Shown here one piece after another: positions 44,491 through 53,609 of a stretch of 55,056 bases of DNA. The notes below the pieces were generated by a model. The model did no database searches, had not been told where the DNA came from, and was given only the letters and a program-made list of their open reading frames with translations. Both the position numbers and the translations under genes were made by a program. The DNA lies in NCBI GenBank assembly GCA_031323845.1, contig JAVIYP010000012.1, forward strand, positions 1 to 55,056. Direction: 5' to 3'. This stretch comes from PUPG01 sp031323845 (GTDB taxonomy: Bacteria > Bacteroidota > Bacteroidia > Bacteroidales > UBA7960). Position 1 is the stretch's first letter, and every line of letters begins with the position of its first letter.

Positions 44491-47400
44491 ATGAAAAAAA
44501 AACAAATCATATCCGGCCGGCTTTGCTGGTATCCGCTATGGCTCGTTCTGTTGTTGCTGATGATTCCGACTGCAGGGTTTTCACAGTATTTCGGACGAAA
44601 CAAGCCCAGTTATCAGCGCTTTGATTTCAACGTTTTTCAAACTCCCCACTTTGATATTTATCATTATTTTGAGGATGATTCGATACCGGAATTTTTAGCG
44701 AATTCGCTAGAAAAGTGGTATCTGCGTCATCAACGGGTCTTTAAAGACACATTTGAAAAGCAAAATCCCATTATTTTCTACGCCAACCACCCTGATTTTC
44801 AGCAAACAACAGCCATTGGCGGAATGATAGGCATCGGCACTATGGGCGTCACTGAAGCTCTCAAAAACAGGGTCGTGATGCCCATACTCGAGACCAACGC
44901 GCAAACCGACCACGTTATCGGCCATGAGCTGGTGCACGTTTTTCAGTTTCGCTCTATGTTTCTCGACGACTCACTGTCGCTGAATTCAATCCGCAACCTG
45001 CCTTTGTGGCTTGTGGAAGGCATGGCTGAATACTTTTCACTGGGAAGCGTTGACCCCCACACAGCCATGATCATGAGGGATGCCATCCATAAGGACGACT
45101 TTCCTACATTACGCGACATGACGAGGAACTACAGGTACAACCCCTATCGTTACGGTCATGCCTTTGTTGCTTTTATGGGAAGGACATGGGGAGACTCGCT
45201 GATCGTGCCTCTCTTTTCAGAAACCGCCAAATTCGGCTATGAACGTGCTCTGGAAAGAGTCCTTGGTCTTGGAGAAAAAACCGTCAGTAACCTGTGGAAG
45301 TCGGCAATGGAGTACCATTATGCGCCCTTTCTCGAGGACACTACAAAGCATATCCCTGTCGGTCGCAAGCTATTATCGGCCGAAAACTCAGGCCGTATCA
45401 ATATTAGCCCCTCGGTTAGTCCTGACGGCAGGCATGTCGCTTTTTTCTCGGAGCGTGACCTGATTTCCATAGACCTGTTTCTCGCCGATGCAGAATCGGG
45501 CCGCATTCTTCGCAAGTTAGCCAGCGCCAGCCGGACAGGCGACATTGACGGTTACAACTTTTTTGAGTCAATGGGTACGTGGTCGCCCGATGGCAGGCAA
45601 TTTGCCCATGTGGCTGTAAAGAGAGGGGTAAATCAATTGATTATTGTTGATGTTGACCGGCCGCGAAGGACAAGGGAAATTGCAATAAAAGGCGTGCCGA
45701 GTTTTAACAATCCCACATGGTCGCCAGACGGTAACTATATTGTCTTTAACGGCCTTGTTGACGGCCGGCCTGATCTTTTCCGGTACGATCTTGACTCTAA
45801 AAAAGTTACCCGGCTCACCAACGACAGGTATTCCTATGCTCATGCTTCCTTTTCTCCTGATGGCAGGTATCTGGTGTTTGCCACTGACAGGCCGCAGAGC
45901 ACACAGGGCGATGGTCGCCTGAACATGCGCATGAACCTGGGTATTATGGACCTGCATGACGACAGCAGGCACATCCGGGTACTGGATGTCTTTCCCGGGG
46001 CCGATAACCTGAACCCCGTCTTTGCTGCAGAGCAGGACGGCATATTCTTTCTCTCCAATGCCGATGGTTTTCGAAACCTCTACTTCGTTGATCTGGCCAC
46101 GGCAGATGTGTTTCGCCTGACCAATTATTACACCGGCATCAGCGGGATCACTCATATGACGCCCTCTGTAAGCATTGCAAGAAACACCGGCGATATTGTT
46201 TACAGCCATTATCAGCATGGTACGTACTCCGTGTTTTTTGCGGCCCGTGATGACTTTGAAGCAGTCCGGGTTGACCCGATGCATCTGGACATGACGGCTT
46301 CCGTGCTTCCTCCTGGAGTGCGCGCCGTACCCCCGATTGTGGATGCAGGCCTTGAAGATGAGCCGGTAGAAAGTATTTTTCCTCCTGACACTTTTGCAGA
46401 GATCCCCTTTGAGTCCCGCTTCGGACTCACCTTTATCGGCAGCTCAGGAGTAGGCATGGCCACCAACCGCTGGGGAACCGGTGTTGCCGGCGGAGTAAGC
46501 ATGCTCTTCTCCGACATTACCGGCGACAATCAACTGTTTACCACCCTGGCCGTCAATGGCGAAATCTATGATTTTGGCGGCATGGTGGGCTATCTAAACC
46601 AAAAAGGAAGAATTAACTGGGGTGGCTCCGTATCGCACATTCCCTATGCCTATGCTGCCCTGCGATTCATCGCCGATACCATAAGTACCGACCAGGGACC
46701 GCTGCTGGTGGATAACCTCCAGCTTCTCAAGCAACGAACCTTCGAAGACCAGATCAGTGCGTTTGCCTACCTGCCTTTGTCCACAACCCGACGTATTGAG
46801 GTTGGTGCAAGCATTGCATGGTATTACTTCAGGGTGGATGCCATCAACAACTACTATTACAGGGGAACGAACATCCCCGCCCGGTATCCTGACACCGAAA
46901 GGCTGGATGCTCCTGACGGATTCGGCCTGCAGCGGGTCAGCATGGCGTACGTCGGCGATAATTCATTCTTTGGTATGGCCTCACCCATGGCCGGATTCCG
47001 CTACCGCCTGAGCGGTGAACGGATGTTTGGCCGGGTAAATATGTATAACGTAACGGCCGACTACCGGCACTACCTGCATCTCCGGCCTTTCACCTTTGCC
47101 ATCAGAGGTGTGCACTATGGCCGCTATGGTCCCGATGTAGACAAAGAAAGACTGTTTTATCCGTTGTACCTCGGCTTTCCCGGCTTTGTCAGAGGATATG
47201 ACTATACCACGCTTGGACAAATACAGTCTACCTTTGAAGATGAATTTATGTTTGAACAGCTGCTGGGAAGCCGGGTGCTCCTGGGCGGCGTCGAAATACG
47301 CTTTCCTTTCACCGGACCTGACCGGCTGGCCCTGATCTCCAGCGGCATCTTTTTCACCGAACTGGCACTCTTCCTCGATATGGGCGTTGCCTGGGATAAC

Positions 47401-47592
47401 AGCAACCGCATAACACTGAACCGGTCGGAGGCTATGGAACCCGGCAAGCGCTTTCCCCTCTTCAGCACAGGCCCTTCGCTACGGATCAATCTCTTTGGTG
47501 CACTCATCGTCGAACCCTACCTTGCCTTTCCTTTCCATACCAGGGGCATACGCGAAGGCGTCTGGGGCGTTAACTTCCTGCCCGGATGGTAA
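44491..47592 (+). CDS. Zinc peptidase - TolB propeller - Omp85-like barrel fusion
   Basis: A 1033-residue outer-membrane protein. After a signal peptide (1-31) comes a gluzincin-type peptidase domain with HELVH at 145-149 and the third ligand in EGMAEY (Glu176). A beta-propeller of TolB/PD40 repeats follows (about 300-590; SPDGRHVAFF, SPDGRQFAHV, SPDGNYIVFN, SPDGRYLVFA). The last 400 residues look like a beta-barrel that includes FPGFVRGYDY, resembling the VRGF/Y lid-lock motif of Omp85 proteins, and end in Trp. Possible roles are surface or periplasmic proteolysis, or assembly of outer-membrane components; none is proven. It stands alone behind a consensus promoter and ends two bases before an octamer array. 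Confidence 0.82.
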   Translation: MKKKQIISGRLCWYPLWLVLLLLMIPTAGFSQYFGRNKPSYQRFDFNVFQTPHFDIYHYFEDDSIPEFLANSLEKWYLRHQRVFKDTFEKQNPIIFYANHPDFQQTTAIGGMIGIGTMGVTEALKNRVVMPILETNAQTDHVIGHELVHVFQFRSMFLDDSLSLNSIRNLPLWLVEGMAEYFSLGSVDPHTAMIMRDAIHKDDFPTLRDMTRNYRYNPYRYGHAFVAFMGRTWGDSLIVPLFSETAKFGYERALERVLGLGEKTVSNLWKSAMEYHYAPFLEDTTKHIPVGRKLLSAENSGRINISPSVSPDGRHVAFFSERDLISIDLFLADAESGRILRKLASASRTGDIDGYNFFESMGTWSPDGRQFAHVAVKRGVNQLIIVDVDRPRRTREIAIKGVPSFNNPTWSPDGNYIVFNGLVDGRPDLFRYDLDSKKVTRLTNDRYSYAHASFSPDGRYLVFATDRPQSTQGDGRLNMRMNLGIMDLHDDSRHIRVLDVFPGADNLNPVFAAEQDGIFFLSNADGFRNLYFVDLATADVFRLTNYYTGISGITHMTPSVSIARNTGDIVYSHYQHGTYSVFFAARDDFEAVRVDPMHLDMTASVLPPGVRAVPPIVDAGLEDEPVESIFPPDTFAEIPFESRFGLTFIGSSGVGMATNRWGTGVAGGVSMLFSDITGDNQLFTTLAVNGEIYDFGGMVGYLNQKGRINWGGSVSHIPYAYAALRFIADTISTDQGPLLVDNLQLLKQRTFEDQISAFAYLPLSTTRRIEVGASIAWYYFRVDAINNYYYRGTNIPARYPDTERLDAPDGFGLQRVSMAYVGDNSFFGMASPMAGFRYRLSGERMFGRVNMYNVTADYRHYLHLRPFTFAIRGVHYGRYGPDVDKERLFYPLYLGFPGFVRGYDYTTLGQIQSTFEDEFMFEQLLGSRVLLGGVEIRFPFTGPDRLALISSGIFFTELALFLDMGVAWDNSNRITLNRSEAMEPGKRFPLFSTGPSLRINLFGALIVEPYLAFPFHTRGIREGVWGVNFLPGW

Positions 47593-47594
47593 GA

Positions 47595-47650
47595 GATGTG
47601 CAGATGTGCAGATGTGCAGATGTGAAGATGTGCAGATGTGCAAATGTGCG
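47595..47650. repeat. Left octamer array flanking the four-helix-bundle gene
   Basis: Seven tandem 8-base units of GATGTGCA (variants GATGTGAA and AATGTGCG), starting two bases after the stop of the preceding gene. The array at 48201-48280 carries the same unit in the opposite orientation. Confidence 0.9.
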
Positions 47651-47724
47651 AATTTGTAAATCAGCAAAATGCAAAGGTTTAATTATCATAGAATAATTAT
47701 TATTTTCTTCCAAATAATATATAT

Positions 47725-47754
47725 TTTGTATTAAATTTATTTTGTTTATATTTG
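47725..47754 (+). promoter_or_regulatory. Promoter of the four-helix-bundle gene
   Basis: TTTG at 47725-47728, 18 bases, TATATTTG at 47747-47754: a consensus promoter with transcription start near 47761. It places the in-frame TTG at 47752 inside the -7 box and supports the ATG at 47794 as the start. Confidence 0.7.
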
Positions 47755-47793
47755 ACGAAGGTTTGTAGTAGTAAAATAGATATTCGTCAAAAA

Positions 47794-48147
47794 ATGGTTC
47801 AAAATAATTTGATTTTGGACAAAAGCTTTGCCTTTGCACTGAACATAATCAAGTACTGTGAATTGCTTCAACAGCAAAGAAAGTTTGTCATCGCAAACCA
47901 ATTGGTTAGGTCTGGTACATCTATTGGTGCGTTAGTACGTGAAGCTCAGAATGCTGAAAGCATAGCTGACTTTTGTCATAAAATGAAGATTGCAGGCAAA
48001 GAGGCCGAAGAGACCGAATACTGGTTGCTATTATGCAAATCATCAGCAAATTATCCACACCCCGGATGTTTGCTTACAGAAATTGTGAGTCTGAAAAAGA
48101 TTCTCGGAAAAATAATTTCTACGGTCAAAAAACGAAACCCCAAATAA
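47794..48147 (+). CDS. Four-helix-bundle protein (23S rRNA intervening-protein family)
   Basis: A 117-residue all-helical protein with the family signature: LDKSFAFALNIIKYCELL (helix 1), IANQLVRSGTSIGALVREAQNAES (helices 2-3), DFCHKMKIAGKEAEETEYWLLLC (helix 3) and a basic final helix. Relatives are encoded inside 23S rRNA intervening sequences or free-standing in intergenic DNA; they form pentamers related to Avd of diversity-generating retroelements and have no proven role. Here the gene is visibly more AT-rich than its neighbours and lies between inverted octamer arrays (47595-47650 and 48201-48280), between two convergent genes. The unit looks like an insertion. There is no reverse transcriptase or rRNA nearby. 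Confidence 0.9.
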   Translation: MVQNNLILDKSFAFALNIIKYCELLQQQRKFVIANQLVRSGTSIGALVREAQNAESIADFCHKMKIAGKEAEETEYWLLLCKSSANYPHPGCLLTEIVSLKKILGKIISTVKKRNPK

Positions 48148-48200
48148 ATACAGAAAAACCGTATTAATCTTATCACCAGATAGTATTATCATAGATAATC

Positions 48201-48280
48201 TTCACATCTTCACATTTGCACATCTTCACATCTTCACATCTGCACATCTTCACATCTTCACATCTTCACATTTGCACATC
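48201..48280. repeat. Right octamer array, inverted relative to the left
   Basis: Ten tandem 8-base units, TTCACATC, TTCACATT or TGCACATC, i.e. the reverse complement of the GATGTGAA/GATGTGCA unit. It ends five bases before the stop codon of the minus-strand symporter gene. A palindrome-like TTATCATAGATAAT (48186-48199) directly precedes it; TTATCATAGAATAAT also occurs inside the left side (47683-47697). Confidence 0.9.
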
Positions 48281-48285
48281 TGCCA

Positions 48286-49791
48286 TCAACCCTTTACCTC
48301 CTCCATGGCTTTGGCCAGGGAGGTGTCTTCGGTGTAAAACCGCCCCCACTTGCTCTTTGGGTCGGGTTTGGTGGCCAGCGACACCACAATGAGGGTGATG
48401 ATGGAGGCACTGGCCGCCGGCAGTATGATGTATTGTTCGCTGAGCAGCTGACTGCCGAAGAAGTTGGACATTATGGAGTTAGTAATCGTTATGAACAGCG
48501 TCACGCCCATGCCGGTGGCAATGGAGGCTACGCCTCCTGCAACCGTCACCCGTTTCCACAGGAAGGCCGCCAGCAGGGCAGGGGTAAGGCCTGCACCAAC
48601 CATGGTATACGCAGTCAGGGCCATGGCCAGAATGGTCTGGAACTGGGTCAGGATCAGGTAGGCCAGAAGGCCAAGCAATACCACCATAATGCGCTGGAAT
48701 ATGACGATCTTTCCGGGGTCGGCATTTCTGTTGATGAAGCGTTGGTATACATCGCGGGTAAGGTTGGTGGATGGCGTTAGCAGAAAGCTGTTACCTGTGG
48801 AGGTGATGATGGCCACTGATGCAGCGATCAGCAACAGGCCGCCCCATAAAGGCAACCCGACCTCGGTGCTGTACCTGGCTGTGTGCAGGATGATGCGCTC
48901 TGCCTGTTCCGAAGCAAGAAACATATCGCTGGCTTTGTCAAGCAGGTTAAAATGGCTGAAAGCAAAAATGGCCAGTGATGCAAGGGCAGTTTCCACCACA
49001 ATGGTACCAGAAACCCACCACAAAACTGCCGACTTTGCAGACTTTTCATTCTTTGCCGAGAAAAACTTCTGGTACATATTTGATTCCCCAAGCAGAAGAA
49101 AGAAGGTGGGTAAAAAGATGCCCATGGCCCAGAAAAAGTTTTTATCTCCGAAAATTTTAAAGTGCGAAGGGTCGAGTGTTGCCGTCAGGTGTTCCGCGCC
49201 GCCGATGTGGAAAAATACCACAGGGGCAGCGATCAGCATGGCAATGGTGATTACCGCTCCGTTGATGATATCCACGGAAACGATAGACATCATACCCGCA
49301 AATGCCGTGAAGGCAACAATGAATCCGGCCGTTAACAGTACGCCCTGCCATTCAGGAATGCCTGCCACGAGGTCGAGTACAAAGCCTCCGGCACGGAACT
49401 GATAACCCACGATGGTGGTATAGGCGATCACGATGACGATGGTTCCCAGGATACGTGCCCACTTGTTGTAGCGGAGTTCAAGGATGTCAGGCACCGTATA
49501 TTCTGCGATGCGCCGGACACGTGCTGCCAGGAAAAACACGATGATGATGCCTATCCAGGCGCCTGCAGCCATCCAGAGCTCGCTGAAGCCAACATTGGCG
49601 GCCAGCCCTGCTCCGGCCAGCAAACTGCCCGAACCCATCCAGGTGCAAAGCAAGGTGCCCACAAGCCTCGGTGTGGAAACGGACCGCCCTGCAACCATAA
49701 AATCTTCCTGATTCTTAACCATGAAGCTCTTGTAAATGGAGATCGACATCAGGATGAATAAGTAACCTACTACTACCCAAAAGAATATCAT
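48286..49791 (-). CDS. Sodium:solute symporter (SSS) family protein
   Basis: A 501-residue inner-membrane protein with about 13 hydrophobic segments and SSS hallmarks: KNQEDFMVAGRS after the first segment, GTLLCTWMGSGSLLAGAGLA, YTVPDILELRYN and ITSTGNSFLLTPSTNLTRDVY. It takes up a solute (sugar, carboxylate, proline or similar) with sodium; substrate unknown. The ATG at 49791 is chosen over the TTG at 49800. A TATCTTTG -7 box lies at 49832-49839. Single gene, convergent with the four-helix-bundle unit. Confidence 0.9.
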   Translation of the reverse strand: MIFFWVVVGYLFILMSISIYKSFMVKNQEDFMVAGRSVSTPRLVGTLLCTWMGSGSLLAGAGLAANVGFSELWMAAGAWIGIIIVFFLAARVRRIAEYTVPDILELRYNKWARILGTIVIVIAYTTIVGYQFRAGGFVLDLVAGIPEWQGVLLTAGFIVAFTAFAGMMSIVSVDIINGAVITIAMLIAAPVVFFHIGGAEHLTATLDPSHFKIFGDKNFFWAMGIFLPTFFLLLGESNMYQKFFSAKNEKSAKSAVLWWVSGTIVVETALASLAIFAFSHFNLLDKASDMFLASEQAERIILHTARYSTEVGLPLWGGLLLIAASVAIITSTGNSFLLTPSTNLTRDVYQRFINRNADPGKIVIFQRIMVVLLGLLAYLILTQFQTILAMALTAYTMVGAGLTPALLAAFLWKRVTVAGGVASIATGMGVTLFITITNSIMSNFFGSQLLSEQYIILPAASASIITLIVVSLATKPDPKSKWGRFYTEDTSLAKAMEEVKG

Positions 49792-49884
49792 AATGCACAA
49801 TGTTTAATGAATAGCCTGTGTGGAATGCCGTCAAAGATATTAATTTTTGACTAACACTAATGACCGGTAATTTTGATTTTTACA

Positions 49885-51981
49885 TCAGAACCGGATCCTG
49901 ATCTGTGCTTTCAGTTCCGAACGCGTATTGCCCTCCACCAGGTCAAGGCCGCTTCCGCTGCTGTTTCTGTTGATGTAGGTGGTTTGCGCGAACCGCACAT
50001 AGAGATCGACAGGGCGTGCCAGCCTGTACCTGACCAGCACATAGGTGCGTATCCCTTTGTCGGAATAAAATGGAAATGAGAAAGCATAGAGCACATCGTG
50101 CTCGTAGGCATATATCCTGGCGTCGTAGCCATCGGTGTCGAAAAGGGCGTAGCGCAGGGTGATGGCGAAAGGGCTGCCCAAACTTCTGTACAGGACATCA
50201 TGGTAGAAGAGCACACCCCGCTGTTGTTCTGTCCCAAAGCTGTGGGTTACCAGTTCCAGCCTGCTGCGCATCGACAGGGATGGTGATATGGGATAAGCGG
50301 CATTGAGCCTGTATTGACGGCGCACTAAACCATCGAGGTGCCGGATCGCAACGGCTTCACCCGTATTGCGTTCACCTGTTTTGGAGCGAAAACGTATATA
50401 AAACTCCATACCTCTCATGGGCCGGTACTCGAGATGTATCAGGTAGTCGCTTCCGCGGGAAGGCATATAAGTGCGATGCTTCATCCAGGGAAATGCATAA
50501 TGGTCGGCATAAGCATACAGGCGCAGCCGTCGTGAGGGTCGTATCTCAACGGCGGCATAGAGCCCGTTTTCATTGGCCGTCCTGCTGTTTTCACCAAAGG
50601 CGGCGCTGAATGGCGCCTGATAGGCTTTGTTGTAGTGACGGTGGGCCAAAGCAAAGGACAGCCGCCTGTCGAGACTGATCATGATGCCGTTCAGGAAGGC
50701 CGTTCGAAGGTTCAGATCGGTGGCCATCTCGCCGAAAAGGTTGAGGTTACGGGCAAGGAAGCTGTAGTCAAAGCTCATGCCGGCGTGGCTGGATGCACTG
50801 AAGTCAAACTGATTATACACAGACAACTGCCGGTTGTAATGAGCATCCAGGTGTATGTGATAGGCCGTGAGGCCTAGCTCAATCCGGCGATGACCGTAGG
50901 AGACATTGGCGCCAAGGATACGTTCATTTACGGCATGCTTCCCTTCCAGCTCGCGCGGAGTGCGGTGAAAGCCAGATTGCTGCAGAGAGGTGATCACCGG
51001 CTTCCCATCACCGGCATCAGCAGTCAGTATGTTGGCGTCGCGTTTTTTTGATGAGATAAAAGCAGTGACGTTAAGTGGTCCGAGATGAACGCTGCTACCA
51101 ACGCCTCTTAAAAAATTGTTTTCATCAACTGAGGTGTACGGCCTTAGCCCCGGGGCATTCTTTTTTATGCCTATGGCCTCAGTGCTTTTGCCAAAACCCA
51201 TGCCTGACCAGAAACAAAGGCCCTGACCGAACTGCGCCTGAAAGTCACCCACCGACAGGCTTTTCAGCCTGCCAAAGTCCTGCAGATGCAGGTGCCCCGA
51301 ATAAAAATCGAAGCCGTAAGGCTGCGAACCCCGGAAAAACTCTTCGCCCGGGTCTTTTTCTGCGGTGAAGCCGAAGCTGATGTTGCGGTACCAGGTAAAC
51401 CGGTATCTTGTGTAGAGCCGGTAAGGGCTTCCGAGGTAACGTGCGTTGGGGTTCGCCTCCAGCTCTTCCTCATTAACGGGGCTGAAGCCTTTCTGTTCCT
51501 CCATGAGTTGCTGATATCGGACAAACAGCACCTGCTCTCCATCCCTGAACATATTCTCGAAGCGGAAATGGCGCCTGTCACGGGTGTCGCCAAGGTACAC
51601 AAAGGGCAGTATGGCAGCAATGGTTTGCCGGTCGAAGCCCTCAATGCTTTGCAATTCATCAATGCTGATCAACCTGCCATGGGTTTCAATGTGTTGTAGC
51701 AGATTGAACAATTGTATGTCGTTGAGCATGAATAACTGCCGAAGCTCTTCCATGGAGCTTCGGTTCAGATTGACCGGATGCATGCTCAGCAGCTCCAGCC
51801 TCTCCAGCAGCTCATCCTGTCCGCCTGTGTCCTCGAATTCACCCGTTTCCAGCAGACTCTCGATATACATCAGCAAATGCTCATGAGTGTCGTCCGGAGC
51901 TGTATCCATGGCCATGCCGGTCACTGATCCCATAAACAGGAAGGGTAGCAGGCCGAAATACTTTTTGAACACCTCTGTCAT
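49885..51981 (-). CDS. Helix-hairpin-helix domain outer-membrane protein
   Basis: A 698-residue exported protein (signal about 1-24) with a helical N-terminal region that carries two helix-hairpin-helix-like motifs (HPVNLNRSSMEELRQLF at 68-84 and ELQSIEGFDRQTIAAILPFV at 109-128), as in ComEA-type domains. It is followed by about 560 residues of aromatic-rich strands that look like an outer-membrane barrel ending in IRIRF. HhH motifs commonly bind DNA, but in the periplasm they may serve protein contacts. Its ATG overlaps the stop of the upstream PorV-like gene (51978-51981), so translation is coupled. No function is known to me. Confidence 0.75.
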   Translation of the reverse strand: MTEVFKKYFGLLPFLFMGSVTGMAMDTAPDDTHEHLLMYIESLLETGEFEDTGGQDELLERLELLSMHPVNLNRSSMEELRQLFMLNDIQLFNLLQHIETHGRLISIDELQSIEGFDRQTIAAILPFVYLGDTRDRRHFRFENMFRDGEQVLFVRYQQLMEEQKGFSPVNEEELEANPNARYLGSPYRLYTRYRFTWYRNISFGFTAEKDPGEEFFRGSQPYGFDFYSGHLHLQDFGRLKSLSVGDFQAQFGQGLCFWSGMGFGKSTEAIGIKKNAPGLRPYTSVDENNFLRGVGSSVHLGPLNVTAFISSKKRDANILTADAGDGKPVITSLQQSGFHRTPRELEGKHAVNERILGANVSYGHRRIELGLTAYHIHLDAHYNRQLSVYNQFDFSASSHAGMSFDYSFLARNLNLFGEMATDLNLRTAFLNGIMISLDRRLSFALAHRHYNKAYQAPFSAAFGENSRTANENGLYAAVEIRPSRRLRLYAYADHYAFPWMKHRTYMPSRGSDYLIHLEYRPMRGMEFYIRFRSKTGERNTGEAVAIRHLDGLVRRQYRLNAAYPISPSLSMRSRLELVTHSFGTEQQRGVLFYHDVLYRSLGSPFAITLRYALFDTDGYDARIYAYEHDVLYAFSFPFYSDKGIRTYVLVRYRLARPVDLYVRFAQTTYINRNSSGSGLDLVEGNTRSELKAQIRIRF

Positions 51982-52811
51982 CTGAATGAATAGATTAGGC
52001 CTGACTGAGGACTGTAGCCAAGTATGTGATGATAGGAAGCGCTGATATCAATCTGCAGCGTTTCAGTCTGTATGCCGAAACCAAATGCATTCATTGCCGG
52101 TTCGTTGCTGATGCCGGCACGTACTGCTATCCTGTCGGTGATGCTGTACTCAACACCTGCCTTGAAACCTGGGATATGCCGGAGGTCTTTTTCCGCTTCC
52201 AGGCATATCAGCACTGTTTCGCTGATATGATAGGCAATTCCAGTCCGGATGATGCCGGGGATGTATTCGGTGCCATACAGGTAGCCACGGGTTTTTAAGC
52301 GTGCTTTGTGCGGGTTAAAGATATGTGTGCCGATAAAGAGACCGGGCGTCAGTTCATAGATGATACCGGCTTCAGCCACTGCCGTGCCTGCCGAACCATA
52401 ATGCTCGCCGATGGCCGTAAACATATAGCTGAGTTTTACACCCGCCGACAGTTTATCTCCGAAATTTCGTGCGTAGGCCAGACCTGCCTTGCCTTCGCCA
52501 TACAGACTGCTTCCGAAATATTGAAAGGAGAACCCGAAATGTCCTTGCGTTGTGGGATAGATCACGGCGGCTGCAACAATCGACAGCTCTTTCAGCAAAA
52601 ACCGGTTTTCTGTGTAAATGCCGGCGGCAGGTACGCTTATCCGGGTTATGCCGGCCTGATTGTGGGTGATGGCCCAGAAGTCGAAGATGGCTATGGTGGC
52701 ATTGCTTAACCCGGCTGCCCGCGCCCCGGAGAATAGATTATCCGCTGCAGGCAGCTTACAGGGCAGCAGGCCCATGAACAGCAGACATGCAAAATATAAG
52801 GGATTTCTCAT
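51978..52811 (-). CDS. PorV/PorQ-like outer-membrane protein
   Basis: A 277-residue exported protein with a signal peptide (about 1-24) and a start ARAAGLSNATIAIFDFWAITHNQAGIT, resembling the PorV/PorQ and FadL-like group in which N-P/Q-A-G follows an aromatic stretch. The remainder reads as 12-14 barrel strands and ends LIYSFR. It overlaps the next gene by four bases (ATGA), so the two products probably act together in the outer membrane. I use the ATG at 52811; a TTG at 52835 is in frame. It is not evidently part of a type IX secretion operon. Confidence 0.72.
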   Translation of the reverse strand: MRNPLYFACLLFMGLLPCKLPAADNLFSGARAAGLSNATIAIFDFWAITHNQAGITRISVPAAGIYTENRFLLKELSIVAAAVIYPTTQGHFGFSFQYFGSSLYGEGKAGLAYARNFGDKLSAGVKLSYMFTAIGEHYGSAGTAVAEAGIIYELTPGLFIGTHIFNPHKARLKTRGYLYGTEYIPGIIRTGIAYHISETVLICLEAEKDLRHIPGFKAGVEYSITDRIAVRAGISNEPAMNAFGFGIQTETLQIDISASYHHILGYSPQSGLIYSFR

Positions 52812-52904
52812 CGGCTCATATAGAATATAAGCCAAAGTAACAATAATAATCTATGAAAAAGAAAAGAATTAAAACAAAAGAATCTGTTCGGTCAAAATTA
52901 TGGG

Positions 52905-53417
52905 TTATTTGACACGAAAGCGGAAGTCGGCCGACTTCAGGTCCTCATTGGCTTTCACGACCTTCTTTTTCAGGTCTTTTTTGAACTGCAACAACTTTCC
53001 CCTGATTCCTTCATCCGACAAGGCAAGCATCTGGGTGGCCAGAATGGCTGCATTTTTTGCTCCATCAAGGGCGACCGTCGCCACCGGTATGCCTGCGGGC
53101 ATCTGCAGAATCGACAGTATGCTGTCCCAGCCGTCAATAGACAAGGATGACCGGACAGGCACCCCGATTACCGGCAAAAACGTTCCTGCTGCGATTACAC
53201 CCGGAAGGTGGGCTGCGCCTCCTGCCCCGGCAATGATGATTTTGATGCCGCGGTGGTGCGCCTGCTCAGCGAATTCCATCACCCGTTCCGGTGTACGGTG
53301 CGCTGAAAGTGCATTGATCTCGAAGGGGATCTCCATCTCGTCAAAAAACATGGCGGCCTGCTCCATGACCGGCATGTCGGACGTGCTGCCCATGATGATG
53401 CTAACAATTGCTTGCAT
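52905..53417 (-). CDS. purE: N5-carboxyaminoimidazole ribonucleotide mutase
   Basis: Class-I PurE, which converts N5-CAIR to CAIR in purine synthesis. The 170-residue protein has SIIMGSTSDMPVM, ALSAHRTPERVMEFA, AGAGGAAHLPGVIAAGT and GVPVRSSLSIDGWDS, all expected for the octameric enzyme. purK is not adjacent. A consensus promoter at 53470-53499 serves it. No purine riboswitch is visible in the roughly 46-base leader. Confidence 0.96.
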   Translation of the reverse strand: MQAIVSIIMGSTSDMPVMEQAAMFFDEMEIPFEINALSAHRTPERVMEFAEQAHHRGIKIIIAGAGGAAHLPGVIAAGTFLPVIGVPVRSSLSIDGWDSILSILQMPAGIPVATVALDGAKNAAILATQMLALSDEGIRGKLLQFKKDLKKKVVKANEDLKSADFRFRVK

Positions 53418-53469
53418 AGGTTTGAAAAGGTTTAATGGTGAAATAATGCGAGTCAGAAAAATTTCAGGT

Positions 53470-53499
53470 CAAATTTACACCTTATTTTTTTATGTCAAA
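53470..53499 (-). promoter_or_regulatory. Promoter of purE
   Basis: On the minus strand TTTG (53496-53499), an 18-base spacer and TAAATTTG (53470-53477). Both boxes match consensus; the start codon at 53417 lies about 46 bases after the predicted transcription start. Confidence 0.75.
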
Positions 53500-53540
53500 T
53501 CACACACAGACACAAAAAAAGACATGGGAATGTTGAGAGG

Positions 53541-53609
53541 CCCATTCCTTTCGTCAGGGCAGACCCGTTCCTGACGTCAGGGCAGGCCCGTTCCTTTCGT
53601 CAGGTCAAG
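53541..53609. repeat. 23-base tandem repeat, three copies
   Basis: Units begin CCCATTCC (53541), CCCGTTCC (53564) and CCCGTTCC (53587) and share TTCGTCAGGGCAG or close variants; the middle copy has GACGTCAGG instead of TTCGTCAGG. It lies upstream of purE on the side away from its promoter. Confidence 0.75.

Noticed and set aside
47794..48147. Diversity-generating retroelement with an Avd-type protein
   Set aside because: No reverse transcriptase, template repeat or variable repeat is visible around the four-helix-bundle gene.
47595..48280. CRISPR array reading of the octamer runs
   Set aside because: Units are 8 bases with no spacers and no cas genes nearby.
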